A stretch of DNA of 64,000 bases from contig BGKB01000170.1 of assembly GCA_003116975.1 (NCBI GenBank), forward strand, positions 83,041-147,040, given 5' to 3'. Every line of letters starts with the position of its first letter. The stretch's first letter is position 1. Below, in pieces: positions 44,877-55,900 of the stretch. The position numbers were made by a program, and so were the translations under genes. The notes below the pieces were generated by a model. That model made no database searches and had not been told where the DNA came from. It saw only the letters and a list, made by a program, of their open reading frames with translations. The DNA is from Aurantiochytrium sp. KH105 (lineage: Eukaryota > Sar > Bigyra > Thraustochytrida > Thraustochytriidae).

Positions 44877-46451
44877 ATGCTGGAGGGCGAGCAGCGGGCG
44901 CAGGCGCGCGGGCGGGCCTCCACGGAGGGAGACGCGCTCTTAACAGAGGATGCGGCGCAGCGACGGCACTTGATAAGCGGCGTGAGCCCTCTCGAGATGG
45001 ACCAAGACTGTGAGCCGACGACGCCTGGGCCAGGTGGCGGCGGGGCTGGCACGAAGACAGCCCGAGGCCACGCGCGAAGTTTGCTCTCCCTTGGCTACGA
45101 TCTGCGGCTGCAGCTGCTGAGCGCCGGAATTTACGCATATATTGCCTCAAGCAAGGCTGTGACGTTTTTGCCGTTCATTCGGACATCGATTGAGTGCGAG
45201 AGCGATCAACCTGCAGTGGATCGCCATAGCTCGCACTGGAGCGGGTCCACAGCATGCACAGACCTCGGCCTCGTGGCGCGAGACGCGCAATATATGAAGG
45301 GCTGGGCAGAGGGTCTCGACCAGGGCTTCCACTGCGTCGCTCTGCCCTTGCTCGGGCATGCGATTGACTGTTATGGGCGGCGCTGGGGTGTTCTTGTGGG
45401 CATGCTGGGTGTCTTTGCACAATGCGCCTTTTTCTTTGTTGCTGCATCATTCGGTGCCGGCAATCTTGCGGATGCCCTCATCATCATGGGCTCCATCGTG
45501 CAGGGTTTGACGGGGATTTACATGGCAGCGGTGAACGCTTCGCTGCGGGACACCCAGCTTGCTGCTTCGAAGGCAAATGATGAAGGCTCGGAGGCGCACG
45601 CTTTTGGTGCTCTGCAGCTGACGCAAGGGTCCTTTGCAGCACTGGCAGTGGCTGTCGTCACAGGAGGCGTAATTGCGCAGAACCTTGAGTCGTACACAAG
45701 TGTTTGGTTCGGGTACGCAATGCTTGCGGCTGTGTCCAGCGTGGCCCTGTACATGGGCTTCCCTGAGACGCTCGCGGAGCGGCAGACGTGGCAGTGGCAC
45801 AAAGCGAGTCCTCTTCGCCTTGTGGATCTGGTGTGGGTAGATTCCTCTCAGCGTTGGGTGGCTGTCATGATGTTCTTCCTTGTATTCTCGCTGAGCTCGC
45901 ATGCCACGCTGCAAGCATTCACGATTGCCACCTATCATTGGTCTCAAACCAAGTCGACGGTGGCGCTCATGCCTCTGGCGCCTATAGTTCTGCTAAGCAT
46001 GGGTGCGGCCCTCTTTATCGTCCCTCGATTTTCTCCTCAAAATGTGCTCATGGGCACATTTGTCTTTCTCGACGTGGCGTCGGTCCTCTTTTGTTTTGCC
46101 GGTGTTGGGCCGATCTTTGTATTTGTGGGCGCTGGCTTCTTGCTCGCCACGGCAGGAGCTATTCCTACGATTATGCAGATTATTGCTAGTTTGGCTGGTC
46201 CAGACGAGGTCGGCCAATTCCTTGCCAACATGGGTGCGATCTCGCTGGCTGCTGTGGCCCTCGGTAATGTGTTCTTTGGCTTTGTCTTTCGCACCTTTCC
46301 AAAAGTCCCGGAGCTCTCTTTTCTTCTCGCTGCTCCGTTCATGTTTATCGCAACGTACTGTGCTCTCAAGGCCAAACGGGTGTTTGACGATCTTGACGAG
46401 AGGCGGCGTGACCAAGTGCCTTTGGGCAATGGCGAGGGAGTTTCTCCGTAA
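44877..46451 (+). CDS. Major facilitator superfamily transporter
   Basis: 524 residues from ATG 44877 to TAA 46449. After a hydrophilic N-terminus (1-70), about twelve hydrophobic segments are arranged in two halves. The MFS motif A between TM2 and TM3 is visible as GHAIDCYGRRWGVLVGMLG (G-x-x-x-D-x-x-G-R-R pattern). A Cys-containing loop precedes it (TSIECESDQ...TACTDLGL). The central loop (ETLAERQTWQWHKASP) is followed by the second six-helix bundle (WVAVMMFFLVFSLSSHATLQ, MPLAPIVLLSMGAALFIV). The pattern recalls tetracycline-resistance/hippocampus-abundant-transcript-like carriers, but the substrate is not deducible. The C-terminus is short and charged. It is followed in tandem by EMC7. Confidence 0.85.
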   Translation: MLEGEQRAQARGRASTEGDALLTEDAAQRRHLISGVSPLEMDQDCEPTTPGPGGGGAGTKTARGHARSLLSLGYDLRLQLLSAGIYAYIASSKAVTFLPFIRTSIECESDQPAVDRHSSHWSGSTACTDLGLVARDAQYMKGWAEGLDQGFHCVALPLLGHAIDCYGRRWGVLVGMLGVFAQCAFFFVAASFGAGNLADALIIMGSIVQGLTGIYMAAVNASLRDTQLAASKANDEGSEAHAFGALQLTQGSFAALAVAVVTGGVIAQNLESYTSVWFGYAMLAAVSSVALYMGFPETLAERQTWQWHKASPLRLVDLVWVDSSQRWVAVMMFFLVFSLSSHATLQAFTIATYHWSQTKSTVALMPLAPIVLLSMGAALFIVPRFSPQNVLMGTFVFLDVASVLFCFAGVGPIFVFVGAGFLLATAGAIPTIMQIIASLAGPDEVGQFLANMGAISLAAVALGNVFFGFVFRTFPKVPELSFLLAAPFMFIATYCALKAKRVFDDLDERRRDQVPLGNGEGVSP

Positions 46452-47094
46452 CACTAGACATGCATTTATTGTGTTTTATGTACTCCAGCTTCTTTACCCT
46501 TTTACTTTTTCTTGGATCCCATGATGGTAGCCTCGTTGCTGGCCTTATCCTCGTCTTTGATGTCTCACTCGGCGGACGAGTGCCATCCCATCGCGCCACC
46601 TTTATCTTTTCTTTTTTCCATTTGGAGCAAGCAAGGTTTACCTCATTCTTCCTCTCCGAGAAACAAGACCATCTGGCCCGTCGTGCCACGTTGCGTTTCG
46701 TCTGACTGACTGGCGCAGCTACATGGGCTTGACTAACCCAACCTACTGTAAGCCCAAGGCTGAGCCCTGCAGACTGTCACCAGTCCCAATCTGCAGTGGC
46801 AGCTGTGTGCTGTCTCGCCCCTTTTGCCTTCTGTTGCCTTTTGCCTTTCTGGAGGCTTCTGCTCTGCTCTGCTCTGCTCTGCTCTGCTCTACGGCTGCTC
46901 CATCGCTCAGTAGAATCAAAAATAGCCGCCGCCACCTGGCCGCTACGCCGCCACGTCTGCCGGCCCCCACCGCGCCGCTGTAGGCCTGAGATATCGCGGA
47001 GCACGCCTTCGCGCGCGCGCGCCCCGTGGTCGCCTCGTCGCCTTGCCGCAGCCGCGACCGCGCTACGCGGCGAAAGGCGGAGACGGCCAAAACA
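46452..47094. promoter_or_regulatory. Tandem intergenic region with GCTCT pentamers upstream of EMC7
   Basis: 640 bp containing the MFS 3' end and the EMC7 promoter. A (GCTCT)6 tract lies at 46861-46890, about 205 bp before the EMC7 ATG. No gene. Confidence 0.45.
46861..46890 (+). repeat. (GCTCT)6 repeat
   Basis: Six perfect pentamers in the 5' flank of EMC7, similar to tracts before other genes in the window. Confidence 0.95.
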
Positions 47095-47751
47095 ATGACG
47101 ACGACGACGACAGCGCCGCCGCGAGGATGGCGCGCAGTGCTGGCGCTCGCGGCCGCGCTCGTGGTGTGCCTGAGCGCATGCGTCCAGGTCGCCGCGGGCG
47201 AATCCGCGTCGAGTGGCTTCGACGTGCTTGGCTACGTGAAGGGCGACTCGCCAGAACTGTCTTCGACGTCGCTCCTCGTGGATGGCAAGACCGTGGGTGT
47301 GGTGCGCAAGGACGGGAGCTTTGTTTTGCGCGACATTCCCGCCGGAACGTATTCGCTCGAGGTGGGATCAACAACGTATTCGTACCCGCTGTATCTTTTG
47401 AATGTGGGGGAGTCTGGCCGTATCAGCGCTCAGTTCTGGGTTGGCAAGAAGCGCAGAGAGCTGCAGCACCCTCTGCGTCTCGAGCCCTATGGTGAGCAAA
47501 ACTACTTTGAGCCTCGCAAGACTATCAGCATTGGTTCCCTTTTTATGAACCCAATGCTTCTCATGATGGCAGCCATGATGGGATTCATGTTCCTGGTTCC
47601 CAAATTGCAAGAGGGCATGGACCCGGAAGAACTCAAGAAGATGCAAGAGGACATGCGCAAGCAGCAGCTTGATCAGCCAGACCCGCAGAAGCTGCTTGGG
47701 TCCATGTTCGGAGGTGGATCTTCGGCTGCGGACGATTCTGATTCCGATTAG
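47095..47751 (+). CDS. EMC7: ER membrane protein complex subunit 7
   Basis: Start chosen at ATG 47095, giving 218 residues. A signal peptide (about 1-37, VLALAAALVVCLSACVQVAA) is followed by a lumenal beta-sandwich (about 40-140): FDVLGYVKGDSPELSSTSLL, VVRKDGSFVLRDIPAGTYSL, YLLNVGESGRISAQFW. The conserved block YFEPRKTISIGSLFMNPMLL leads into a transmembrane segment (LMMAAMMGFMFLVPKL), then the cytosolic tail MDPEELKKMQEDMRKQ and an acidic end. This is the full EMC7 pattern and usual length. The EMC inserts tail-anchored and multipass proteins into the ER. It is convergent with GUF1. Confidence 0.93.
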   Translation: MTTTTTAPPRGWRAVLALAAALVVCLSACVQVAAGESASSGFDVLGYVKGDSPELSSTSLLVDGKTVGVVRKDGSFVLRDIPAGTYSLEVGSTTYSYPLYLLNVGESGRISAQFWVGKKRRELQHPLRLEPYGEQNYFEPRKTISIGSLFMNPMLLMMAAMMGFMFLVPKLQEGMDPEELKKMQEDMRKQQLDQPDPQKLLGSMFGGGSSAADDSDSD

Positions 47752-48281
47752 ATAGCTTGCTTATCTGCTTTGGGCCCACCCGATGGACGTGTCTTGTATT
47801 TCAAGTCACGTCCCACGCTTTGTCTTCACTCGCATACCTTCCATCTAAGAGCTTTATGCTCAAGCTCAAGCTCAGACTTGAGCTCAGGTAACGCAGAATG
47901 GACTCCGCTGTTTCCTTTCTTGCGAGATAATGACAAGGTTTATCAATGTAGGGCATGTCACTGTCGATCTATCAATCGATCGATTGACTGATCGGTCGCT
48001 GAAAGGGAAACAATTCACGTCGTAGCGCCTATCGCACAAGCAAAATCTGTCTCTTCTTTTTTTTCCTTTTTTCTGTTTCCATCTAAGATGTAGTATACAA
48101 CATTCAAAGTTTGTCCTTGGTTATTTCTCCAGGTGAAAGTCACAATGTTCTTATAGAAGAACATATGAATGGACCGAAGGAGCATGATGCTTCGTCAAGG
48201 CGCATACGCCCCTCCCCCGCCTCTTCCCCCTTCTCTTTCAACACCCACCAAGGGCGCCTCGAAGGGGGGTCAAGCGGTTGC
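47752..48281. other. Convergent spacer between EMC7 and GUF1
   Basis: 530 bp between two 3' ends. Contains AAGCTCAAGCTC short repeats (47858-47887) and ATCGATCGAT-type repeats (about 47967-47985). No gene. Confidence 0.55.
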
Positions 48282-50348
48282 TCACTTGTCGTCGCGCTCA
48301 TTCATTGCGTAAAAGGCAGACTGCGGAAGCTCAACATTGCCGACAGACTTCATCTTCTTCTTGCCTGCCTTTTGCTTTTCGAGAAGTTTGCGCTTGCGCG
48401 ACATATCGCCTCCGCCGACAGTCTTGCCAGACTTGGTAAGCACATCTTTGCGAAACGGCGGAATGCGCTCGCGCGCGATAATTTTGGGTCCACTAGCGGC
48501 CTGAATGACAATTTCAAACTGCTGACGCGCAATCACCGACCGTAGCTTTTGTGCGACGGCTCGACCACGACGAGCAGCCACGGAACGATGTGCAACGAAG
48601 GCAAGCGCGTCCACGGCATTACCGTTGACGAGAATATCTACCTTGGTGATATCTGCGACCCGAGGCGGGGCCTCCTCATACTCGAGAGAGGCAAATCCGC
48701 TTGTGACGGTTTTGAGAACATCGTGGAGGTCGACAATGACCTCCTGCCACGGAACATCGTGCTTGATTACGACCCGCGTCTCGTCCATGTGATCCACTCG
48801 TGTCTGAACACCGCGACGTTCCTTGAAGACACGAAAGATCTCGCCCATGTACTCGATGGGAGCAATAACGGTGGTGTGGGCCATGGGTTCCAAATACTGT
48901 TCAACCATTTCCTTGGGAGGCAACTGCGCAGGGATATCCGCACGAACACGCTCGTCCGTGCCCCGCATATCAGCCCAATATGGCACTGCCGGGGCTGTGG
49001 CGATAATTTCCGTGCCAAACTCATCCTCAAGACGCTGAAAGAAAACCTCCATGTGAAGCTTGCCGAGAAAACCCATGAGGAAACCATTGCCAAGAGCTCC
49101 GCTTGTCTCGGGTCGCATCGCCACGCTCGAGTCGTTCAGAAGAAGGCGTTCGAGCGATTTGCGCAGCTCGTCAAAGTCGCCGCCATCAAGTGGAAAAATA
49201 CTCGCATACACTTTGGGTGTGGACCGTACCTTGCGAGCTTCGAGGGTTTCTTCGTCCTGAGTGAGACCGTCGAGGTGGTCAGAAATTGCGTCGCCCACTC
49301 GTGCCAAGGAGCTGTCTTTGATGTTGCCAAACATGAAGCCTACCTGGCCTTGGCGCAGCGCTGAACAGACCATGGGTTGGGGGACCAGCATGCCAACCTC
49401 TTGGACCTGGAAGCCTTGTGAGCGCTTTTGCCCAAGAGCCTGTGAGTCAGTGAAAAATTCCTGGCCCACTTGCAGAGTGCCCTTTTCCACGTAGACGAGG
49501 CAAACCACGCCCATGTAGCGATCGTACCAACTGTCAAAGATGAGCCCGCTCATTGTGTGTTTCGCGACAGGAGGAGAGGCCGCATTTTCTTCGGCCGTTA
49601 TTGCCTGCAGGGGCAGCGCTTGTGCGTCTGGAGGGGGCGGTAGGCGCTTAATGACGGCGGGCAAGATCTCGTCGCAGCCCTCTCCCGTTTTGGCACTGGT
49701 CCAGATCACTTCGTCTTCGGGTATGCCGAAAACCTGCTCGATTTGCTCGAGCGAAGTGGCGGGATCCGAATGACTGAGGTCAAGCTTAGTGAGCACGGGA
49801 ATAATTTGTAGTCCTGCGTCGCGCGCAAGGTTGTAATTCGCGAGTGTTTGCGCCTGCACGCCTTGCGTAGAATCCACGAGGAGAAGGGCGCCTTGGCAGG
49901 CCTGCAGGCTTCGCTTGACCTCATAGTCAAAGTCAACGTGGCCCGGAGTGTCGACAAGATTAAGAAGATGGTCGTCGAAAACCATTGAGGCTGTTCGTGC
50001 CTTGACGGTGATCCCTCGCTCGCGTTCAACCTTGAGATCATCGAGCACCTGGCGCTCGCCGCCCTCGGCAAGTTCGAGATTGCCAGCGATCTCTAAGAGC
50101 TTGTCTGCGAGAGAAGACTTGCCATGATCTACGTGGGCGGCAATGACGAAATTGCGCATGCGCTCGCGTGGGATGCTCGCAGCCTGATCCACCACCGAGA
50201 TCACTTCCTTTGGCCCCTTCGAGGACGACGAGCTCGAGGCCATGCGGACGTGTCTCGGCAGCAGGCGCTCCGACATCTCCGCTGCGACGCAGGTGACCCA
50301 CGCCTTTTCGAGACATCGGGCTCGCATCTGAGCTGTCCAGGCGCGCAT
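48282..50348 (-). CDS. GUF1: Translation elongation factor 4 (GUF1/LepA), probably mitochondrial
   Basis: Start chosen at ATG 50348, giving 688 residues. The first about 45 residues (MRAWTAQMRARCLEKAW...RLLPRHVRMASS) are basic, polar and poor in acids, fitting a mitochondrial presequence. GTPase motifs: G1 AHVDHGKS (71-78), G2 region ERERGITVKA, G3 DTPGHVDF, and G4 TKLD (187-190) instead of the usual NKxD. Downstream domains II, III, V and the LepA-specific C-terminal domain are present (GLIFDSWYDRYMGVVCLVYV, GFLGKLHMEVFFQRLEDEFG, KDVLTKSGKTVGGGDMSRKR, KLLEKQKAGKKKMKSVGNVE). EF4 acts on stalled or misassembled ribosomes in organelles. The full EF4 domain order rules out EF-G. Confidence 0.93.
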   Translation of the reverse strand: MRAWTAQMRARCLEKAWVTCVAAEMSERLLPRHVRMASSSSSSKGPKEVISVVDQAASIPRERMRNFVIAAHVDHGKSSLADKLLEIAGNLELAEGGERQVLDDLKVERERGITVKARTASMVFDDHLLNLVDTPGHVDFDYEVKRSLQACQGALLLVDSTQGVQAQTLANYNLARDAGLQIIPVLTKLDLSHSDPATSLEQIEQVFGIPEDEVIWTSAKTGEGCDEILPAVIKRLPPPPDAQALPLQAITAEENAASPPVAKHTMSGLIFDSWYDRYMGVVCLVYVEKGTLQVGQEFFTDSQALGQKRSQGFQVQEVGMLVPQPMVCSALRQGQVGFMFGNIKDSSLARVGDAISDHLDGLTQDEETLEARKVRSTPKVYASIFPLDGGDFDELRKSLERLLLNDSSVAMRPETSGALGNGFLMGFLGKLHMEVFFQRLEDEFGTEIIATAPAVPYWADMRGTDERVRADIPAQLPPKEMVEQYLEPMAHTTVIAPIEYMGEIFRVFKERRGVQTRVDHMDETRVVIKHDVPWQEVIVDLHDVLKTVTSGFASLEYEEAPPRVADITKVDILVNGNAVDALAFVAHRSVAARRGRAVAQKLRSVIARQQFEIVIQAASGPKIIARERIPPFRKDVLTKSGKTVGGGDMSRKRKLLEKQKAGKKKMKSVGNVELPQSAFYAMNERDDK

Positions 50349-52937
50349 TATCGCATACGTATACTCCACGTCAACGTGCTGCGCCACGTCGCTGCAGCCA
50401 GCAGCAGCCAGTCGACCAGCCACCCAGCCAGCAAGCTAACTTTGTCCTCATCAGAGGTGGTAGGCAGTAAGACAGGCTGGTATTTGAGCGAGCGCTCTGC
50501 GTGCACTCGCCGGCTCCTTCTTTGCCAATGCCGGCGAGACGCGCTGTCTCCATGCTCATAACTTTTGTCTGCATCCGCCGATCCACCACCGCAGACATGC
50601 TACAGGTTGAGCAAAGCGTGGTCCCCGATTGATGATGCGGACCTTCCTTGGTGCTGGGATGATGGCTGGGCTGAGAACAATAGTCACAGCCCCAAGCCAT
50701 CGAACACAGCGGGCAGAGCGCCGCTGACCAGCCGAGCGGTCGGCAATTGACGTGAATAAGGGCTCGCGACTTGATAAAGACGTGCAGCGTTGGGTGTAGC
50801 TTACCTGGCTGTTGTGCGATGCAATACGAATAACCTCCTTGCGCCACGCGGACGTGGAGATGCAGCGGCTCCCATACTCGTAAAGCCCGAAGCGGGACAA
50901 AGCGAGTCTGGCACTTTTTGTTTGGCCCGGAACGGGACGCTTCCTCGCTCGGCCATCTTTCGACTAACAGAGTCGAATACTCTCACGCTGCTCGACAGCT
51001 ACGCGGAAAAGCGAAATAGAAATGTCGCCAGCCAGCAGCATGGTCATTTCACAGTCAAATGTTGCTAGTGAATCCTCGAGTCATTCTAAAAGCCTGCGAG
51101 AGATCAGTCTGAAGCCTGCAAGCGAACAGTTTTGAACATCTCTGCCTATGCTGACTGCCGTTGATCCAGCCGCCAGTTTTTTTGGGGGGTGGGTGGGGGG
51201 GGGGGACTGCCAGCGATCAGTTCTCTTTGAACTCGGGGCTGACTCACTGTCAGAGCATACAAGCGATCCGTTCATGTGCAGTGTAGACGCATTCGCCAAC
51301 TTGCAATTTCCATGACGTAGGCTCCCAGTACGACAAGAATCATGGAGAAACATCTTGTCATGAAAAGACAAATGGGGTCGGCTCGGCCCGGCTTGCATGC
51401 CGTGATGGGAAAAACATACGGCCGCGGCCCCAAATACAGCCGAAAGTACGAGGCCAAAGCGTGGGCGCTCGTGCGTTTTCATGCAGCCTGCGACTGTCTT
51501 GCGCCAGGGACGGATCCCTTGCGGCCGATTGCAAATGGTGTTGCGTTCCTGCGAAAGGGGGACGATTCGGCCGCTCGAGCAAAACGAAGAGGTCCCATAT
51601 CCCCACAGTGGGCCGCAAGACTACAATTTTCCCCTTATTTTCACACCATTGGACAATCCGGCAGGCTGGTTGGCCCGTTGGCTGGCTGGCAAGGGAGCTC
51701 CGGGGTCCCTGGGGCTTGCAGACGTTCAGAACCGATGGGCGACGTTTGCCCTCCCTCCCTCCCTCCCCCTTTCTCTCTCCCCTTCCCGCCGCATGAATCC
51801 CAAGCGCAAACAGGTGGGGCGTCGAGGCGAGGCTTGGCTTGGGCGACGACAACGCAAATGAGTCCGCTTTGACCGACCTGCCGCGCGCTACAGTTGACAG
51901 ACAACGTGTTACTAGGCGGCTGCGGCGCGGGATCAGACGCGAAGCACTGCAGAGCGACTGTGCTGTGTCGAACAGGCTTGGGACAGCTTTCCCAATGTCT
52001 GTCTGCTGAGAGCCTTGTCTTATGGCATTGTCCGTCCGTCATCGTGCCATCACTGCCTTGGTTTGCTCTTTGCATGGGGATGAGAAGGATTGGCCCCTCG
52101 GGGAGTGTGCCTGCCTTCCACTCCCTGTCTGGAATGGCACGCAGCGCACGAGGAACCTGCCAGCGCGAAAGCTTGCGAGCTCACACAAACACCCGACAAG
52201 GAACAAGAAAAGGGCATCAGCTAGCGTTGACAATGAGCACTGCGAAGAGTTTTTTGAGTGAAAAAGAGTGCGGGTTCTCCGCTCGAGTCCGCGAATGGGT
52301 GCCCCGTCAACTCCGCCGACCCACGTTGCTCCGTAGGGACGGAAGATGTCGACTCTGGCCAAGGGCAAGAACTCACCATGGCCGTGGAGTACGTGGACAA
52401 TAAACCCTAGTTGTGCACTAAAGGCCAATTGCCCCACCATCACGGGCGGATAAAAACACAATGGACGCTGTTGGAGCCTTGGGACTTGGCAAAAAAAAGT
52501 GCGACGCGCGGAACATCAAAGGAACGCGCATGACGCAGGTCTCAAAAGCTTGTTGCCTTGAAACGTGGTGCTTGGACCAGACACGGGATTGAACTGAAAT
52601 ATTCTGGACTGAAACGTCCAAAGGCTCCACAACGAGCAGGATTTTCTGGGCTGAGCAGCTCTTGGACCTCCGGCGGCATCCTCGGGAATCCAGGCCCGAA
52701 GTCCCGTGGTGTTACGACGCGATCGCCCCAAGTCCCATTGGGGTCAGCCGCCCGGACTCCTCTCATCTGGCCGCACACGCTGCCAGCTGTACATCGTAAA
52801 GGAGAGAGCCCTTGGAGGCAATCCCAAATTCTCAGTGTTGAATTTGGAGGGGGGAGGGTTGCGTGCCACCGTGGTCCAGGTGTGTTTGCGTTGCGTCTCC
52901 ACTCGTAGAAAGGGTTCGCCGTGCAGATTAGGATCAA
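50349..52937. promoter_or_regulatory. Long divergent spacer between GUF1 and the myosin-like gene
   Basis: About 2.6 kb without a supported gene. It holds a T7/G-rich tract (51177-51205), CCCT repeats (about 51753-51770) and several overlapping open frames without recognisable domains. A minus-strand open stretch at 52542-52900 reads fairly protein-like but continues antisense into the myosin gene; I do not accept it. Presumed promoters at both ends. Confidence 0.4.
51177..51205 (+). repeat. T-run joined to G-rich tract (G-quadruplex-capable)
   Basis: Seven T followed by G6-T-G3-T-G11. Enough G-runs for an intramolecular quadruplex on the plus strand. A similar T/G junction occurs at 12886-12910. 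Confidence 0.8.
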
Positions 52938-55900
52938 ATGAGGTGGGTTTCGAGACCCGTTCCGAGCACCAGCGGCCATGCGGACTGCGTCGTGATCGAC
53001 GGCGAGAACAACGACGTCGATGAGGTGTCCCCGGGGCCACTGATGCGCAAAAAGTACTCGCTGGAACGTCGCTGGATGTTGGGCGCTGTGCTTCATGATC
53101 AGGACTCCATTTGCGGCTCGAGCGAGGAGCTCGTGTGGCTCAAGCTCAAGAACGGCAACGTGGTTGCCGCCCGAATCTCGGATGTTTTGCACGCAAATCA
53201 TAGCGCAGACGTAAGGTCTTGCACGGACCTTGCGACGCTGGAGCATCTCCACCTCCCTGCCGCCACGCGCGCGTTGCAAGAGGCGAGTGCCCAAGGCACG
53301 CGCGCCATTTTTGCGGGCGACACGCTGGTGTACCTTGCAAGTAACGAAACGTGCAGCAACAAGAAAGGAAAGGGGCTCTTGGCCACGCTCGAGCGAAGTG
53401 GACCCATTCTCGAATATGCTGATGCAGTGCGAATGACCATGCATGCAAAGCAGGAAAATCAGATCATTCTCGTGACGGGCCCCTCTGGCACCGGAAAGAC
53501 CAAGGCTGCCGAAGAGCTTGCACGTGCGCTAATGACGGGAAATTCCTGCTTGCGTCGAGGAACCACTGCGGCCTGCAGGGTGATGCAAGTGTTTACATCT
53601 TCGATGGATGCTCGGGGATCGTTGCGGTCGCGAGCGCTCGTAACAGCTGAAATTAGCTATGCTTCGACCGGGGATTCTCTGTCGCGCGCGCCATGTGCGT
53701 CGCAGGTGAGTGCAGTATTTTTTGAGCCCTGGCGAGCGACAACTTGCATTCCAGAGGAGAGTCTGGCCGTCTTACGGCTGATGAGCACCAGTCTGGATGC
53801 GGATTCTTGTGCTCGCCTCGGCCTGGAGCCGTCTTTACAGTGCAGCATTGACGCCACAAGTCAAAAGGAGTCGGACTTGATGGCACATTTGATGGAGGAT
53901 ATGGAGACTGCGGGTCTTGACGTGGCTGACCGTCTGCACATTTTTTCAACACTGGCTGCTGTCCTCCATTTGGGCAAGCTTTCCTTTATCCAGCGTAGTG
54001 ACGGCCGCGTTGTCGTTGCGGCGCCTCGACGAGGGCTTCGCGGGCGGACTCGTCCACGCTCAACCGGATCGAGTTTTTTGTTGAGGAGAAGCACCAGCAG
54101 TTCTTCCTTCAAGTGGCAGGCTCCGATGCAGGAGGACAAGGGCAAAGTGAGCCCAGGCATTCCAATGAGTGGGCCATCAAAGGCTTCTCATGCTTCCCTT
54201 TTGCCACCTGCGGCGTTGTCCAGCAGCACCAGCAGCACCAGCACCAGCACCAGCACCAGCACCAGCACCAGCAGCGGCAGCGGCAGCGGCAGCGGCGTAG
54301 ACTTTGGTTCATCGGGCCTCAGCAAGGTGCACTCTGAGAGCGCCAAGGGCCAAATGTCATCGATACTGATGCTGAAAAGGCATTCGCGCAGCTCGCGGGG
54401 ACCGTGGACGGAAAATTTACTACCACAGCGCAAGGTGACTCAAAATGGTCATGCACTGGTGCTCCGAGAATCCGAACCTATTCTACGACGCCACGGGAGT
54501 GGTCCACTGCGGCGCCGACCTACCGGTCTGGGGGGGCATCAGTCTGCCGAAGACGTTCTCGTCGCTGGTGGTGAACGAAGGCTTTCCGCCCTAGGTCAGT
54601 TGCAGGGAACCCCATTGGAGAAGGCAGCCTTTTTGCTGGGCCTCGAGACGGCGGTACTTGAGGACGCGCTCTGTGTGGGCACAAAGGACCCTGCAATGGG
54701 TGAGCACAAGGCGCGAGCTCTGGCCAGGTCCGTGTTTTGGGGCGTCTTGCGCTGGGTGGAGGAGCGCGTCAACCAAAAGCTGGGCGAGCTCGAACCGCTC
54801 ACCAATGGCACGCGCTCTGTAACCATTGTGGATTGTCTTCCTGCTGCTGCTGATCGTGAGCACGGCGGAATTGACGAATCGCGACCCTTTGAGAATACGT
54901 TGGCTGATGCGGTGGGCGTCGCAATCGAGCACGATATTTTTGATCACGCGGTGCTGGGCAAGACGGCGCATGGAACATCTTACCCCATGGAAGTATTGTT
55001 TGGAAGCATTGCTGGCGGCGGTCTCTTGGCAAGACTCGAGGACGAATTTGCGGATACGGCAAACTATCGCGGGCACACGGGTCACGGTGAAAGAGTTTCG
55101 GCAAGCAGTTCTCGAGAAGCGGAGCATGAGATGATGTCGCGCACCGCTTCGATGTCAATGTCTTCGGCATCGACCGAGGCCTCATCGTCGTCGATGTCAT
55201 CTTTGCTTGGCCTCCACCGCCAGGAAGATTTTCTTGACCACGTGGAGTTTCAGGAGCATCGCATTTCGGGGCCTGAGAATGCGTATGTTGCTGCGCATGA
55301 GGGCGACTTTGCAGAGAAGAATCAGCTTGGACACTGGCAGTCGCTCTTGGCCAAGAGCGCGCAGCAGTTCACCAAGGAGCTGCGTCTTCCTGAAAAGTCT
55401 CAAGTCGTGACGCTCTATCGACGGGATGTGGGTAGGCTCGTGTCGTGGCTCATGGACTATGACGTGAATGTTCATTTTGTGCGCTGCATTCGAGCAGAGG
55501 ATTCCAAGCTTGCGGCAACGGAGGCCCTTTTCATGAAGAAAAAGTCCAGCGCGTTTGAGGTCGGCTCCTGCTGCCTGCAGGGTGTCATGAAGCAAGTAGC
55601 GGACAGCAAGCTCGTGGAAGTGGCGCGAAAACACCGCGCTGGGCGCTTTCTCCACTCCGTTTCCGTGCAGTCGATCTTGCAGCCATACCGAGCTCACTTG
55701 CCACTGGCGGACCTCCGCCGTGATTCTCAGACCGTAGTGGAGGGGATCCTTTATGCACTTGGCATGGACAAGGCCTTTATCCAGATTGGTCCAAAAGATG
55801 CGGCTTACAGCTGTCGATCCATCCACACGATGCAATCGCTGCTGCGGCCAAGCGAAGAGCAATTGGCGCAGATGAGGGCCGCGCGGATACGCGCGTCTTG

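Noticed and set aside
52570-52610. tRNA T-loop-like word (GGGATTGAACT)
   Set aside because: No matching stems or acceptor arm could be folded around it.
52542-53444. Minus-strand frame of 300 codons before and across the myosin-like start
   Set aside because: No domain recognised and half of it is antisense to the myosin N-terminal domain.
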